From Lachnospiraceae bacterium UBA3386 (GTDB taxonomy: Bacteria > Bacillota > Clostridia > Lachnospirales > Lachnospiraceae), in NCBI GenBank assembly GCA_002358875.1, contig DEPS01000041.1, positions 1 to 20,792 of the forward strand: a stretch of 20,792 nucleotides of DNA, given 5' to 3'. The notes beneath the pieces were generated by a model. That model had not been told where the DNA came from, did no database searches, and saw only the letters and a list, made by a program, of their open reading frames with translations. Positions 7,450-15,901 of this stretch are shown here, piece by piece. Numbering within the stretch: the first letter of the stretch is position 1; each line of letters starts with the position of its first letter. The position numbers and the translations under genes were made by a program.

Positions 7450-7582
7450 CTTCTTGATGGCCTCGATCATCCGCCTCCTTTTTTCCACCAAAAGCGGCGG
7501 CCCCTGGAACAAGTGGAATCTCCGTCCGGCCCAGGCGGCCATCCGCCCCCTGTTCCCCCCTGCAAAGATGGAAAGGGCTCTG

Positions 7583-9379
7583 TCAGGTCCGCCTGGAATT
7601 TCCGGTCGTTTCATAAAAATGGTTCTTGTCTTCATACATCTTCTTGTCGGCAGCTTCTTTCATGCTTTCAAGATCTCCGTTGTATTTTTCCTGATAGACA
7701 AGCCCCATGGCGATAAAGATCCCTGTATCCTGCAGAGACTTCTTTACATAATGCATGTTGGTCACGATTTCCTCTTGATCATAATCGCTGAGGAGTACAA
7801 GGAATTCATCTCCGCCTGTCCGAAAAACTCTGTCCTTTCGGAAGGCTCTCGACAGCGCTTTTGCCGTCCCGATGATCAGCCGGTCTCCTTCGCTGTGTCC
7901 AAACAGGTCATTTACCTGTTTGAGACCGTTCACATCGACGGAAATGATCGCCGCCGGCGCTCCTTTTACAAATACGCGGGCCCAGCTTTTCTCCAGCGCG
8001 TTCCTGTTCATGACTCCGGTCAGCTCGTCGCTGAAGGACATCTTCATCAGATAGAGCGCTTCTTCCTTTTCAAAATATACGCAGTTGTAGCGGGTGTTGA
8101 AGCCGTTGTGGATGGAGATCATCATATGCTCGCAGGTATCGTAGCCGCAGGCCGCGCAGTTGACCTGCCGGGATTTGGCTGTGGTCTTGCGCATGGAATT
8201 ATAGATGGCGTCCGCCTCCGCCTCCGTCGGGTAGGAAACGCTGCAGGATTCGCTCAGATCCTTAAAGGTCGTAAGGTAATCCGAAAGCTCCAGTTCCGAA
8301 AACTGCTTTTCCATATTTGCCCACCGCTCCTCACAGGAGAGGCCGGGATTCCAGGGCGAGTCCGAAGACAGCTTTTTACTCTTTTTCCTGATCTCACCGA
8401 TCTTCAGGAGGCCCCGGTCCTCCCTCTGCGACTCATCCCCCCTTGCAGTCCCTTCAATGCATCCCTCCCTGCAGTTGAGCGCGTCAAAAAGAGTATAAGA
8501 CATCCTGCTGTCAAAAATGTTGATGCGGTCCTCCGCAAACCGCTGATACAGATAGGTCTTGCCGGAAATGATGCGAACAGGGGTATCATCTCCGATCAGC
8601 CATCTGACATTGTCCGCAAGTCCGCCCGGAGCCGGATAATAAGAGCCGAAACCAGCTCCCAGATCCTCGACGAGGTCTCCCTCTTCCGAAAATTCCTCTT
8701 GAAAGCCGTCTTTTATGTATCCTTCCAGATGCTGTACCAGCTTGGGGAAGGTGAGGTTGTACTGGACAAGCTCCGGATATTTGTCTATTTCCATTCGTTT
8801 TGCAATACATGGACCGACAAAGGCAAATTTCTCCTTCATCCCGAGCTGTTTTCTGCAATAGACGGCAGCGCACATCATGGGGCTCTTGACCGGCATCAGC
8901 TTTGAAAGCAGCTCCGGCATCCAGTGCTCTATGTAAGATACGACCGCAGGACATGGCGTCGAAATATATCCGGTGTGCTCATGATTTAAGATCAGCCTCA
9001 GATAAGCCCAGGTGCAGATATCAGCCCCCAGAGATACGGGAATGATCCGCCTGACTCCCAGCTTTTTCAGGACCGCCAGATACTTCCTGTATTCCTCAGG
9101 ATACTTTGCCTCAAATGAGGGCGCGACAAGCAGGCTTATTTCCTCTCCCTTTTCCAGATCCGAGAAGAAGACCTCCGTGTCATCATAATAGTCCCTGGCA
9201 TTATGACGGCAGACATCAATGCAGGCGCCGCAGACAATACAGCGGTCGTGGTTAATGCCGATCAGTCCTTTCCCCGCCTCATTATTCAGAGAGATGCTTG
9301 CCCCGAAGGATTTGCAGATCCTCACGCATTGATTACAGCCGATGCAGTTGTCATTTGCAAAAATCAGTTCGCGTTTCAT
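7583..9379 (-). CDS. Hydrogenase-like iron-sulfur sensor fused to a diguanylate cyclase (GGDEF)
   Basis: A 598-aa soluble fusion. Residues 1-60 hold two [4Fe-4S] ferredoxin motifs (C12, C15, C18, C22; C47, C50, C53, C57). Residues about 80-320 resemble the H-cluster domain of [FeFe]-hydrogenases: STPCPAV (140-146) at the TSCxPxW position, VGPCIAKRMEID (188-199) at MPCxxKxxE and NCREGCIEG (302-310) at the C-x3-C-x2-G loop. The first Cys of TSC and the Trp are replaced. C408, C411, C416 and C433 form another cluster site. Residues about 448-590 are a GGDEF domain with SDELTGVMNRN, DVNGLKQVND and an intact GGDEF (522-526); the inhibitory RxxD site reads FRKD, so product inhibition may be lost. 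Expected role: c-di-GMP synthesis governed by redox state or H2. The ATG at 9379 follows GGGGTGA; an open extension to 9448 overlaps the promoter. Confidence 0.88.
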   Translation of the reverse strand: MKRELIFANDNCIGCNQCVRICKSFGASISLNNEAGKGLIGINHDRCIVCGACIDVCRHNARDYYDDTEVFFSDLEKGEEISLLVAPSFEAKYPEEYRKYLAVLKKLGVRRIIPVSLGADICTWAYLRLILNHEHTGYISTPCPAVVSYIEHWMPELLSKLMPVKSPMMCAAVYCRKQLGMKEKFAFVGPCIAKRMEIDKYPELVQYNLTFPKLVQHLEGYIKDGFQEEFSEEGDLVEDLGAGFGSYYPAPGGLADNVRWLIGDDTPVRIISGKTYLYQRFAEDRINIFDSRMSYTLFDALNCREGCIEGTARGDESQREDRGLLKIGEIRKKSKKLSSDSPWNPGLSCEERWANMEKQFSELELSDYLTTFKDLSESCSVSYPTEAEADAIYNSMRKTTAKSRQVNCAACGYDTCEHMMISIHNGFNTRYNCVYFEKEEALYLMKMSFSDELTGVMNRNALEKSWARVFVKGAPAAIISVDVNGLKQVNDLFGHSEGDRLIIGTAKALSRAFRKDRVFRTGGDEFLVLLSDYDQEEIVTNMHYVKKSLQDTGIFIAMGLVYQEKYNGDLESMKEAADKKMYEDKNHFYETTGNSRRT

Positions 9380-9428
9380 AACCGATTCACCCCGTCTTAC
9401 TGCAGTATAGTCACAAACATTCACTGAA

Positions 9429-9434
9429 ATTATA
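9429..9434 (-). promoter_or_regulatory. Probable -10 box of the hydrogenase-like GGDEF gene
   Basis: A perfect TATAAT on the minus strand lies 50 nt before the start codon. No good -35 box is 16-18 bp upstream, so this promoter may need an activator or be weak. Confidence 0.45.
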
Positions 9435-9469
9435 GCACAAAATATCAAAAAACAAATGTAAAAGCGTCA

Positions 9470-9530
9470 ATATGCTCCCTTTCAGGCAGACAGATTAAGT
9501 AAAAATCTTTACTGCCCGGAGGGAGCATAT
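9470..9530 (-). terminator. Extended hairpin after the broken binding-protein gene
   Basis: Three paired segments are nested: ATATGCTCCCT with AGGGAGCATAT (9470-9480, 9520-9530), GGCAG with CTGCC, and AGATT with AATCT. It begins 41 nt after the stop at 9572. Only a loose T-rich stretch follows on the minus strand, so the terminator role is probable rather than certain. Confidence 0.5.
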
Positions 9531-9571
9531 CATCAAAAACAAGAGCTTATTATTTCTGCACAAAATGGCGG

Positions 9572-10372
9572 TCAGTGCGCGCCGACTTCCGCTGTCGCCC
9601 AGTATGCAGTGATCTCTTCTGCCAGGCCTGCACGGTCGATCTCACCTGCGAGATACTTCTGCATGGAAGCGCCGACAACTGCGTAATGATCATCAGGAAG
9701 ATAGTTATAACCGGGAATCAGAGCATTCGCATCGGAATAAGCTTTGACGGACTTTCCTAGCGGATCCGCAACGGGCAGATCAATGTTGGAAAATGCGGGG
9801 ACAAGCGCGCAGTCATTGACCAGGAAGTTCTGCCCCGCCTCGTCGTTCGCGAGCCAGTTGAGGAAATCTTTTGCGGCCTGCTGCTGCTCGGGAGTGGTCT
9901 TATCGGAGGAGTCGATGAAGAAATACTTGGATCCGCCGCCGACCATCTTTTCATTGGAACCGTCAGTATTGTTGTTGGGAACAGGCATCATGCCCATGTT
10001 CTCTGTGTAGTCATATGCATTGATGACAGCCCAGTCCCAGTTGCCGCCGAACATGAAAGCGATCTCGCCTTCTGCCAGCTTCTGTTCGGTCACTTCGCGC
10101 TCCGCGGAAATCGCGGCATCTTTTGCGTAATTGTTTTCTTTGAGAACATCAAAGGTATCCAGCATGGCATTGAACTTTTCGTCCTCAGCCAGTTTTACGG
10201 ATCCATCCTTGATACCTGCAATATATGCATCCGGGTCATCGTGCTGCTCATAAATTTCAGAAACGAAGTGTCCGCCCATGGACCAGTCTTCTTTCATAAC
10301 GCCTGTGGGATTCGTCATGCCGCCTGCTTTCAGCTTTTCGATGACCGCCTTTCCCTCCGCTTTCATCTCCAT
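9572..10372 (-). pseudogene. N-terminally truncated sugar ABC transporter substrate-binding protein
   Basis: The frame encodes 266 aa similar to the C-terminal two thirds of family-1 (MalE-like) solute-binding proteins: VIEKLKAGGM, then AEGEIAFMFGGNWDWAVI, MPVPNNN, GGGSKYFFIDSS, AAKDFLNWLANDEAGQNFLV and an ending typical of the family. Complete members are about 400-440 aa and begin with a lipoprotein signal peptide; both the signal and about 150 residues are missing. The first ATG (10372) has no ribosome site. Just upstream a short open frame reads DMDGVPMGSSCCS and then stops, suggesting a deletion or frameshift near 10380-10420. No permease genes follow. A consensus promoter is still present at 10513-10541. 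I judge it a decayed remnant; an assembly error is the alternative. Confidence 0.75.
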
Positions 10373-10512
10373 GGGGCTTATGAGCAGCAGCTGCTTCCCA
10401 TAGGGACACCATCCATATCTTTGTTTAAATGCTTCTTCCTATATCCCTGTACGGGTCTGCGCTTTTGCATTTTTGTTACACATTTTTACATTTAGTTCGT
10501 GCTTGTTGTTAC

Positions 10513-10541
10513 ATTATACAGATATAATGCGCAAGTGTCAA
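10513..10541 (-). promoter_or_regulatory. Consensus sigma-A promoter reading toward the broken binding-protein gene
   Basis: TTGACA (10541-10536) and TATAAT (10518-10513) on the minus strand are perfect with a 17-bp spacer. The predicted start is near 10506, leaving about 130 nt before the remnant's first ATG. Part of that leader (about 10373-10420) may be leftover coding sequence. Confidence 0.85.
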
Positions 10542-10650
10542 TTTGGATTATTTCACATATTTTGTCGCATTGTTTGTGCACTTTTTACATGATCGGTCCA
10601 TCTTCATCGACGGCCTCATAATATTATTCTCTACCTCCGGCTTATATTAT

Positions 10651-10679
10651 TTGACTATTTTTTTACATTTTTGTATAAT
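10651..10679 (+). promoter_or_regulatory. Sigma-A promoter of the LacI regulator
   Basis: TTGACT (10651-10656) and TATAAT (10674-10679) are 17 bp apart, giving a start near 10686, about 54 nt before the GTG start codon. With the divergent promoter at 10513-10541 it explains most of the 10373-10739 gap. Confidence 0.8.
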
Positions 10680-10690
10680 CTTCGATATAA

Positions 10691-10710
10691 ATGTAAAACC
10701 GTTTGTGCAT
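10691..10710. promoter_or_regulatory. Candidate LacI-family operator
   Basis: ATGTAAAACCGTTTGTGCAT is symmetric at 14 of 20 positions about a central CG, the shape of LacI-family operators. It starts about 5 nt after the predicted transcription start, fitting autorepression. Half-site TTTTACAT recurs at 10484-10491, 10583-10590 and 10661-10668, and GTTTGTGCA at 10572-10580. Confidence 0.5.
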
Positions 10711-10739
10711 TAGCTGTTTAGAAGACTGGGGGCTATGAC

Positions 10740-11831
10740 GTGTCTGCAAAAGTAACCATGCAGGATATCGCCGATGCACTTGGCTTTTCGCGAAACACTG
10801 TTTCCAAAGCCATCAACAACACCGGTGTGATCGCAGAGAACACAAAAGAATTGATACTGAAAAAAGCAGCCGAGATGGGCTACCGAAACCCCTCCGGCCA
10901 GGAAGGCGAAGTTTCAGGGATAACGCCGCAAAAACCGGCAGCTGATCTGGCTTCTCCGGGCTGCAATAAAATCGCCATGTTTACTTCTTCCATGCCCGGC
11001 GGCTCCCATTTTGCGGTGACTACACTGGACAGAATGCAGCAGATCTTTTCCGCATATGGCTTTGATCTGTCCTTTTTCCGGACCACTCCCAAAGAGCTCG
11101 AAAATCTCTGCCTTCCGGGCAGTCTGCATCCGGAAGAAACTGCCGGCATTTTCTGCATGGAGATGTTTCATCACGAATACTGCCGCATGCTTGCAGAGCT
11201 GGGTAAACCCCTGCTTCTGATCGACGGCCCCGTCCACAGCGGCAGCGATCCCCTTCCTGTCGACATGCTCCTGATGGAAAATCATGCGGGTATTTTTTCT
11301 TTTGTCAGACAGATCTCAGAAAAAGGAAAGAAGTCTGTCGGCTTTGTCGGCAATATGCAGCACTGCCGCTCCTTTTTCGAACGGGGAAGCGCCTGCATCA
11401 CTGCCGCTGCTGTCAACGGACTCCTTCCTGCTGAGCAGTATTCGATTCTTTCTTTTCCGCCGGGCTCAAACATCACAAATTCGGCCGCTTACGCGGACTA
11501 CACAAATGACCTCTACGAAATGCTGCAAAAGCTTCCAGCCCTGCCCGATGCCTTTATCTGTGCAAATGACTTTATTGCCATCAATCTGATCAGTTCCCTC
11601 CGCCGGATCAATATCCGCTGTCCGGAAGACATCCTGGTAATGGGCTTTGATGATTCTCCCGAATCCCGGTTTCACTCCCCTTCTCTGACGACCGTACACA
11701 TCCACACCCAGACCATGGGAAAACTGGCCGCCGAGCTCCTCCTGAGCAGAATTGCGGATCCGGACAGGGCACCGAGAACCACTTACTCCCTTACCGACCT
11801 GATCCTTCGGGAATCGAGCCGGCTTGAATGA
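10740..11831 (+). CDS. LacI family transcriptional regulator
   Basis: A 363-aa sugar-responsive repressor. Residues 5-48 are the LacI helix-turn-helix (VTMQDIADALGFSRNTVSKAINN) with the following hinge helix region, and about 70-360 form the periplasmic-binding-protein-like effector domain. Family signatures are GKKSVGFVGN, PDAFICANDFIAINLISSLR and DILVMGFDDSPESR near the C-terminus. The start is a GTG at 10740 after GGGGG (10728-10732); an ATG at 10758 (residue 7) would remove the first strand before the HTH and is less likely. It is divergent from a truncated sugar-binding protein gene, its presumed original target. With that gene broken and no permease in view, it may now have no local function or may act elsewhere. 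Confidence 0.93.
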   Translation: MSAKVTMQDIADALGFSRNTVSKAINNTGVIAENTKELILKKAAEMGYRNPSGQEGEVSGITPQKPAADLASPGCNKIAMFTSSMPGGSHFAVTTLDRMQQIFSAYGFDLSFFRTTPKELENLCLPGSLHPEETAGIFCMEMFHHEYCRMLAELGKPLLLIDGPVHSGSDPLPVDMLLMENHAGIFSFVRQISEKGKKSVGFVGNMQHCRSFFERGSACITAAAVNGLLPAEQYSILSFPPGSNITNSAAYADYTNDLYEMLQKLPALPDAFICANDFIAINLISSLRRINIRCPEDILVMGFDDSPESRFHSPSLTTVHIHTQTMGKLAAELLLSRIADPDRAPRTTYSLTDLILRESSRLE

Positions 11832-11913
11832 ACCAACACATGCCCGGAGATATATTTTTATAGCCGGAGCCTGCAAAAAGCAGATGAGCAGATTATTAAC
11901 AGGTTTGGACTTT

Positions 11914-11919
11914 TATAAT
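11914..11919 (+). promoter_or_regulatory. Probable -10 box of the exonuclease III gene
   Basis: TATAAT lies 25 nt before the ATG at 11945, implying a very short leader. No clear -35 box is visible. Confidence 0.4.
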
Positions 11920-11944
11920 TATATTAAGATATTAAGGAGAAAAA

Positions 11945-12775
11945 ATGCTTAAATTAATATCCTGGAATATTGATTCCCTGAATGCGGCGCTGACCTCTGC
12001 TTCGCCCAGAGCCCAGCTGTCCAGAGATGTGCTGGATACGATCAAAAACGAAAATGCCGATATCATAGCGATCCAGGAGACAAAACTGTCTTCTGCAGGA
12101 CCGGCCAAAAAGCATCTGGAGGCCCTTGCCGGGTATTTTCCCGGCTATCACGTGGAATGGATCAGCTCGGAACCGCCCGCAAGGAAGGGTTATGCGGGAA
12201 CCATGGTCCTGTACAGAGAGGAAATGAAATTCGAGAAGCTGGTCCCCAGGATCGGAGCTCCCGACACCATGGACGACGAGGGCAGGCTCCTTGTCCTGGA
12301 GTGCGGCGATTACTATTTTGTAAATGTCTATACTCCGAATGCAGGCGACGGGCTGAAGAGACTGCGCGAGCGCCAGGAGTGGGATAAATGCTATGCGGAC
12401 TATCTTGCCGGGCTGGATCAGCACAAGCCGGTCATTGCCTGCGGCGACTTCAACGTGGCGCACAGGGAAATCGACCTGGCCCACCCCGCAAGCAATCATA
12501 TGTCTGCCGGCTTTACGGATGAGGAGAGAGAGGGCTTTACCAATCTGCTGGGCAGAGGCTTTATCGACACCTTCCGATATGTACACGGGGATGTAAAAGA
12601 CAGATATTCCTGGTGGGCGCAGAGGATAAAGACAAGCAAGATCAACAACTCGGGATGGAGGATCGACTATTTCCTGGTCAGCGACCGGATCAAGGACAGG
12701 GTGAAGAGGTCCGACATGGTCGATTCCGGCCCCAGACAGGATCACGCGCCGGTCCTGCTGGAAATCGACATCTGA
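11945..12775 (+). CDS. xth: Exodeoxyribonuclease III / AP endonuclease
   Basis: A 276-aa exonuclease III-family enzyme of base excision repair, cutting DNA at abasic sites and trimming 3' ends, with Mg2+ in the active site. The full catalytic set is visible: N8 (SWNID), E45 (IQETKL), the YTPNAG motif (129-134), D168 and N170 (GDFNVAH), SWWAQR (222-227), WRIDYFLVS (238-246), and D266-H267 (DHAPV). Length is normal for the family (about 250-280). AAGGAG lies 6 nt before the ATG. It appears to be transcribed alone or by readthrough from lacI, which has no terminator in the 113-nt gap, and ends at the hairpin 12841-12879. No link to its neighbours is evident. Confidence 0.96.
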   Translation: MLKLISWNIDSLNAALTSASPRAQLSRDVLDTIKNENADIIAIQETKLSSAGPAKKHLEALAGYFPGYHVEWISSEPPARKGYAGTMVLYREEMKFEKLVPRIGAPDTMDDEGRLLVLECGDYYFVNVYTPNAGDGLKRLRERQEWDKCYADYLAGLDQHKPVIACGDFNVAHREIDLAHPASNHMSAGFTDEEREGFTNLLGRGFIDTFRYVHGDVKDRYSWWAQRIKTSKINNSGWRIDYFLVSDRIKDRVKRSDMVDSGPRQDHAPVLLEIDI

Positions 12776-12840
12776 CCGGCCAGGCATTTTTTCTTTGACA
12801 TGCCGGGGCCTCAGACGATCACAGGCACCACCTTATATAA

Positions 12841-12879
12841 AAGCCCGGAACAACTGGTTTCCCCAATTGTTCCGGGCTT
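12841..12879. terminator. Hairpin terminator between convergent exoIII and EAL genes
   Basis: AAGCCCGGAACAACTGG (12841-12857) pairs with 12863-12879 at 16 of 17 positions, loop TTTCC. A short ACTTT follows on plus and TTATATAA on minus, so it probably stops both converging transcripts. A smaller 7-bp hairpin (GCCTGAT/ATCAGGC, 12905-12924) sits between it and the EAL stop codon. Confidence 0.8.
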
Positions 12880-12930
12880 ACTTTACATCCCAAACAGCTT
12901 ACATGCCTGATATCATAATCAGGCTACTGC

Positions 12931-15846
12931 CTACAGTATGCTCTTTTCAAAATCCGCAGCCGGAAGGGGGCGGGAGAAATAATAGCCCTGGACCAGGGCA
13001 CAGCCCATATTTTTCAGCAGATTCATCTGGTTCTTTGTCTCTACGCCCTCCGCCACGACAGGGACCTTCAGATTTTCCGCGATGTTCAGGATCAGCTCCA
13101 CCAGCCGGACATCCTTTTCCTCATGTTCTATGTTCTGAACAAAAGCCATATCCATCTTCAAAACGTCGATCGGGATGGATGAGAGCATGTTCAGGGATGA
13201 GTATCCGGAGCCGAAATCGTCCATCTCGATCTTAAAGCCCTTCGACCTGAGCCGCTCAATGACAAGCCTGAGCTGTTCGGCGTCCTCTGTATAAGCGGAT
13301 TCCGTCACTTCCAGATGAAGATACTGATAATCCAGTGAGAACTCCTTCATCAGGCCGTCCAGGGTATTCTCCAGGCCCTCCAGATCCAGCGTATCCACGC
13401 GGGACAGGTTTATGGACACGGGGATCGAGACGCCGTATTTCTCCCTCCATTCGGCGATCTGCCTGGCCGCCTCTCTCCACACATACCTGTCTATCTCGCT
13501 GATCTGCCCGTTCGCCTCAAACAGCGGTATGAAATCACCCGGCGAGACCATTCCAAGTTCTGGATGCTGCCAGCGGATCAGAGCCTCCGCGCTGTCGACG
13601 CGGGGCGGTTCACTCTGAATATCGTACTTGGGCTGATAATATACTTTGAACTCATGATCCTTCAGCGCGCGGTCAAGGTCATTGATCAGCCTCTGGTTCA
13701 GGTCCTCCTTAATGCGCATCTCCTCATCATAGATCATCAGATGCCTGTCGCCGCCGCGGATAATGCTGCTCGCCGCTCTCGCGCGGTCAAACAGCTGCAT
13801 AGGCTCCACCCCCTCCTGCCAGGGAGCCACACCCATACGCAGCCGGATGCTGGCATTGGGAAATTTATTGCGCAGACAGCCCTGGAAGTGGTTCAGAAGC
13901 TCCCGGTAGTCCTCCTGCGGCCTGCAGAAGATATCAAACCGGTCCCCTTCAAATCTGCCTCCGATCCCTTCGGTACGATTGAGGAATTTCCGGATCTCCT
14001 CGCCGAGGAAACGGAGTACCTGATCGCCAAAGTCTTTGCCGTGCAGCTCGTTCACCGAGTGGAACTGCTCAATATTCATGATGACGGCATCCATCTTCGG
14101 CTCCGGACTCCCCCGATGCATTCGATTGGCATATTCAAAGAAAAAGTTGCGGTTGTACAGGCCGGTCAGAGTATCCGTCTCAACTGCAGAAATCAGCTTT
14201 CTCTCCTGGTTTGCTCTCCTTTCTGCCCGGATGCTCCACAGAAGGAGGGCGATGATGATCAGCGCGACCGAGGTCAAGGTGGCCAGGACGCCGATCATGT
14301 TGTCCCTCACAAATTTCTCAAAGGTCACCTTCTCTTCCAGGAAGGTATTTCCCGTAAGTGAAGAGTTGATCAGTGACTCCGGAATAAGGCGGCTGATCTT
14401 GTTGAGAATGGAATAAAGACAGTCATCCTCCCTCCTCACTGCAAAGGAAAGATTCATGACACTGCCCGTTGCAAGCGTTGAAAGCTTATATCTGTTACAG
14501 AGATCGCTCACCCTGTTGAGGCGGTAATTGCTCACAAGTATACAGTCCGCGTCTCCCGTAGACACCGCCTTAAATCCATCTTCGCTTTTATCGTAGTACT
14601 TCGCTTTCCAGTCCGGAAAATGGTCCATCAGAAATGTCACATAGTTCAGATTGCCCCGGGTAATGGCCACTGTCCTTGCTTTTTCCGACGACAGTCCCTG
14701 GCGGTCCGAAGTACGCACCGCGGCGTACAGCTCCGTCGTTGCGAAAGCATCCGTGATGATGACGCCCTTCAGTTCGCCGTCAAAGGAGCTGAGGTTGACC
14801 GGGAACAGGCAGTCGACTTCCCCGCTGATAAGCGCCTGCATAGCCTCTTCTGTGGAGTGATAGCCTTTCGTCTCAAATTTGAGCACTGCATTTTTCTCGC
14901 TGGTCTGCGCAAATGTCAGAATGTCCGACAAAGTTCCTTCCAGCGATTGTGTTTTTTCGTCAAAGCCGCAGAAAGGGAGATAGTCGGCCTTATAACCCAC
15001 GCGGATGACGCTGTGAGCGTCAAACCATTCCAGCTCATCAGCGGTCAGAAACCCGCTGAGCCCGTTGGCCGTATTATATTTCGCGGTCATCTGCTCATTA
15101 AAATTACGGTTTTCCGCCATGATCCGGTTCATGGCAGCGTCCAGCTCCCGCTTGATATCCGGACGGTCCTTGTTGATCCCGAAATAGGAATCCGCGGATC
15201 CCACCTTGCATACGGGCAGTACGTCCGCCGTGTTTCCATAGGAGTCCAGCGTCACAAGGGCGTCGATCTCACCGCTCTCCAGCATAGCCAGCACTTGGGG
15301 AGTTTTCTCCGTCAGCTCCACGATTTTTGGTGAGACCTCGTTTTCTTTGGCCCATTCTTTAAACAGCTGCTCCTGGACGCTGTTTTTGTTGACGCCGACA
15401 AGCTTTCCGCTCAGCGTGGAGAAATCGTCCGGTCTTATTTCCGTGTTATCAGGTGAAATAAAGACATGGTAGTCCTCAGCCCCCATGCCCAGAGATGAAT
15501 ACCGGATCTTCTCCGCGCGCTCTTTTGTGTAAGACACATCGCTGAGCAGGTCGATCTCCCCCGCGATCAGCTTTTCAAGCAGTTCCGACCAGCTGCCTTC
15601 CACGTATTCATAGTTCCATCCCGTATAGGTGGCGATCCGCTGCTGGTATTCATATCCGTAACCGGAACGCCTTCCGAACTGGTCTGTGTGGTGGTAGGCT
15701 GATTCATACCAGCCGACCCGGACGGTCTTTCCGGAATCCCTTGTCTTTGCAGCCGCCGGCAGGAACATGAAGGCTGACACAGTAAAACAAATCAGGACCG
15801 CAGCAATTCTTTTCATCCGGCAGAGCATTGTATTTCCTGACTTCAT
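12931..15846 (-). CDS. Membrane c-di-GMP phosphodiesterase with two periplasmic-binding sensor domains, degenerate GGDEF and EAL
   Basis: A 971-aa membrane sensor expected to hydrolyse c-di-GMP. A signal peptide or anchor (about 11-33, ending LPAAAKT) precedes two tandem SBP-bac-3 domains outside the cell (about 40-260 and 275-500), which typically sense amino acids or similar ligands. A transmembrane helix follows (515-538). The GGDEF domain (about 555-705) keeps ETDTLTGLYNRN but has EGDRF (633-637) instead of GGDEF, so it should not make c-di-GMP; it may bind GTP. The EAL domain (about 715-970) keeps EALIRW (754-759), N813, E846, DD (876-877), K897, E933 and Q953, so catalysis looks intact. 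The ATG at 15846 has only GAGGGG 11 nt upstream; an ATG at 15828 with AGGA closer is possible. It lies 55 nt after the kinase gene, probably in one operon. Confidence 0.93.
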   Translation of the reverse strand: MKSGNTMLCRMKRIAAVLICFTVSAFMFLPAAAKTRDSGKTVRVGWYESAYHHTDQFGRRSGYGYEYQQRIATYTGWNYEYVEGSWSELLEKLIAGEIDLLSDVSYTKERAEKIRYSSLGMGAEDYHVFISPDNTEIRPDDFSTLSGKLVGVNKNSVQEQLFKEWAKENEVSPKIVELTEKTPQVLAMLESGEIDALVTLDSYGNTADVLPVCKVGSADSYFGINKDRPDIKRELDAAMNRIMAENRNFNEQMTAKYNTANGLSGFLTADELEWFDAHSVIRVGYKADYLPFCGFDEKTQSLEGTLSDILTFAQTSEKNAVLKFETKGYHSTEEAMQALISGEVDCLFPVNLSSFDGELKGVIITDAFATTELYAAVRTSDRQGLSSEKARTVAITRGNLNYVTFLMDHFPDWKAKYYDKSEDGFKAVSTGDADCILVSNYRLNRVSDLCNRYKLSTLATGSVMNLSFAVRREDDCLYSILNKISRLIPESLINSSLTGNTFLEEKVTFEKFVRDNMIGVLATLTSVALIIIALLLWSIRAERRANQERKLISAVETDTLTGLYNRNFFFEYANRMHRGSPEPKMDAVIMNIEQFHSVNELHGKDFGDQVLRFLGEEIRKFLNRTEGIGGRFEGDRFDIFCRPQEDYRELLNHFQGCLRNKFPNASIRLRMGVAPWQEGVEPMQLFDRARAASSIIRGGDRHLMIYDEEMRIKEDLNQRLINDLDRALKDHEFKVYYQPKYDIQSEPPRVDSAEALIRWQHPELGMVSPGDFIPLFEANGQISEIDRYVWREAARQIAEWREKYGVSIPVSINLSRVDTLDLEGLENTLDGLMKEFSLDYQYLHLEVTESAYTEDAEQLRLVIERLRSKGFKIEMDDFGSGYSSLNMLSSIPIDVLKMDMAFVQNIEHEEKDVRLVELILNIAENLKVPVVAEGVETKNQMNLLKNMGCALVQGYYFSRPLPAADFEKSIL

Positions 15847-15901
15847 CTTGGTATTTACCCCTCTGAAGCGCTGTCCTCAGCGCTGCAGCACGTTTTCATT
15901 C

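Noticed and set aside
7411..7635. 74-codon minus-strand frame overlapping the 3' end of the GGDEF fusion
   Set aside because: It runs into the terminator hairpin, and its translation is low-complexity basic sequence. The GGDEF domain already ends normally in its own frame.
7454..8905. 483-codon plus-strand frame opposite the hydrogenase-like/GGDEF gene
   Set aside because: The minus-strand protein has many family motifs in the correct order; the plus frame has none and begins inside the terminator region.
10691..10710. Catabolite (cre) site for CcpA
   Set aside because: The CG and flanking TG/CA are present, but the spacing and the C at the key position do not match the cre consensus; a LacI-type operator fits better.
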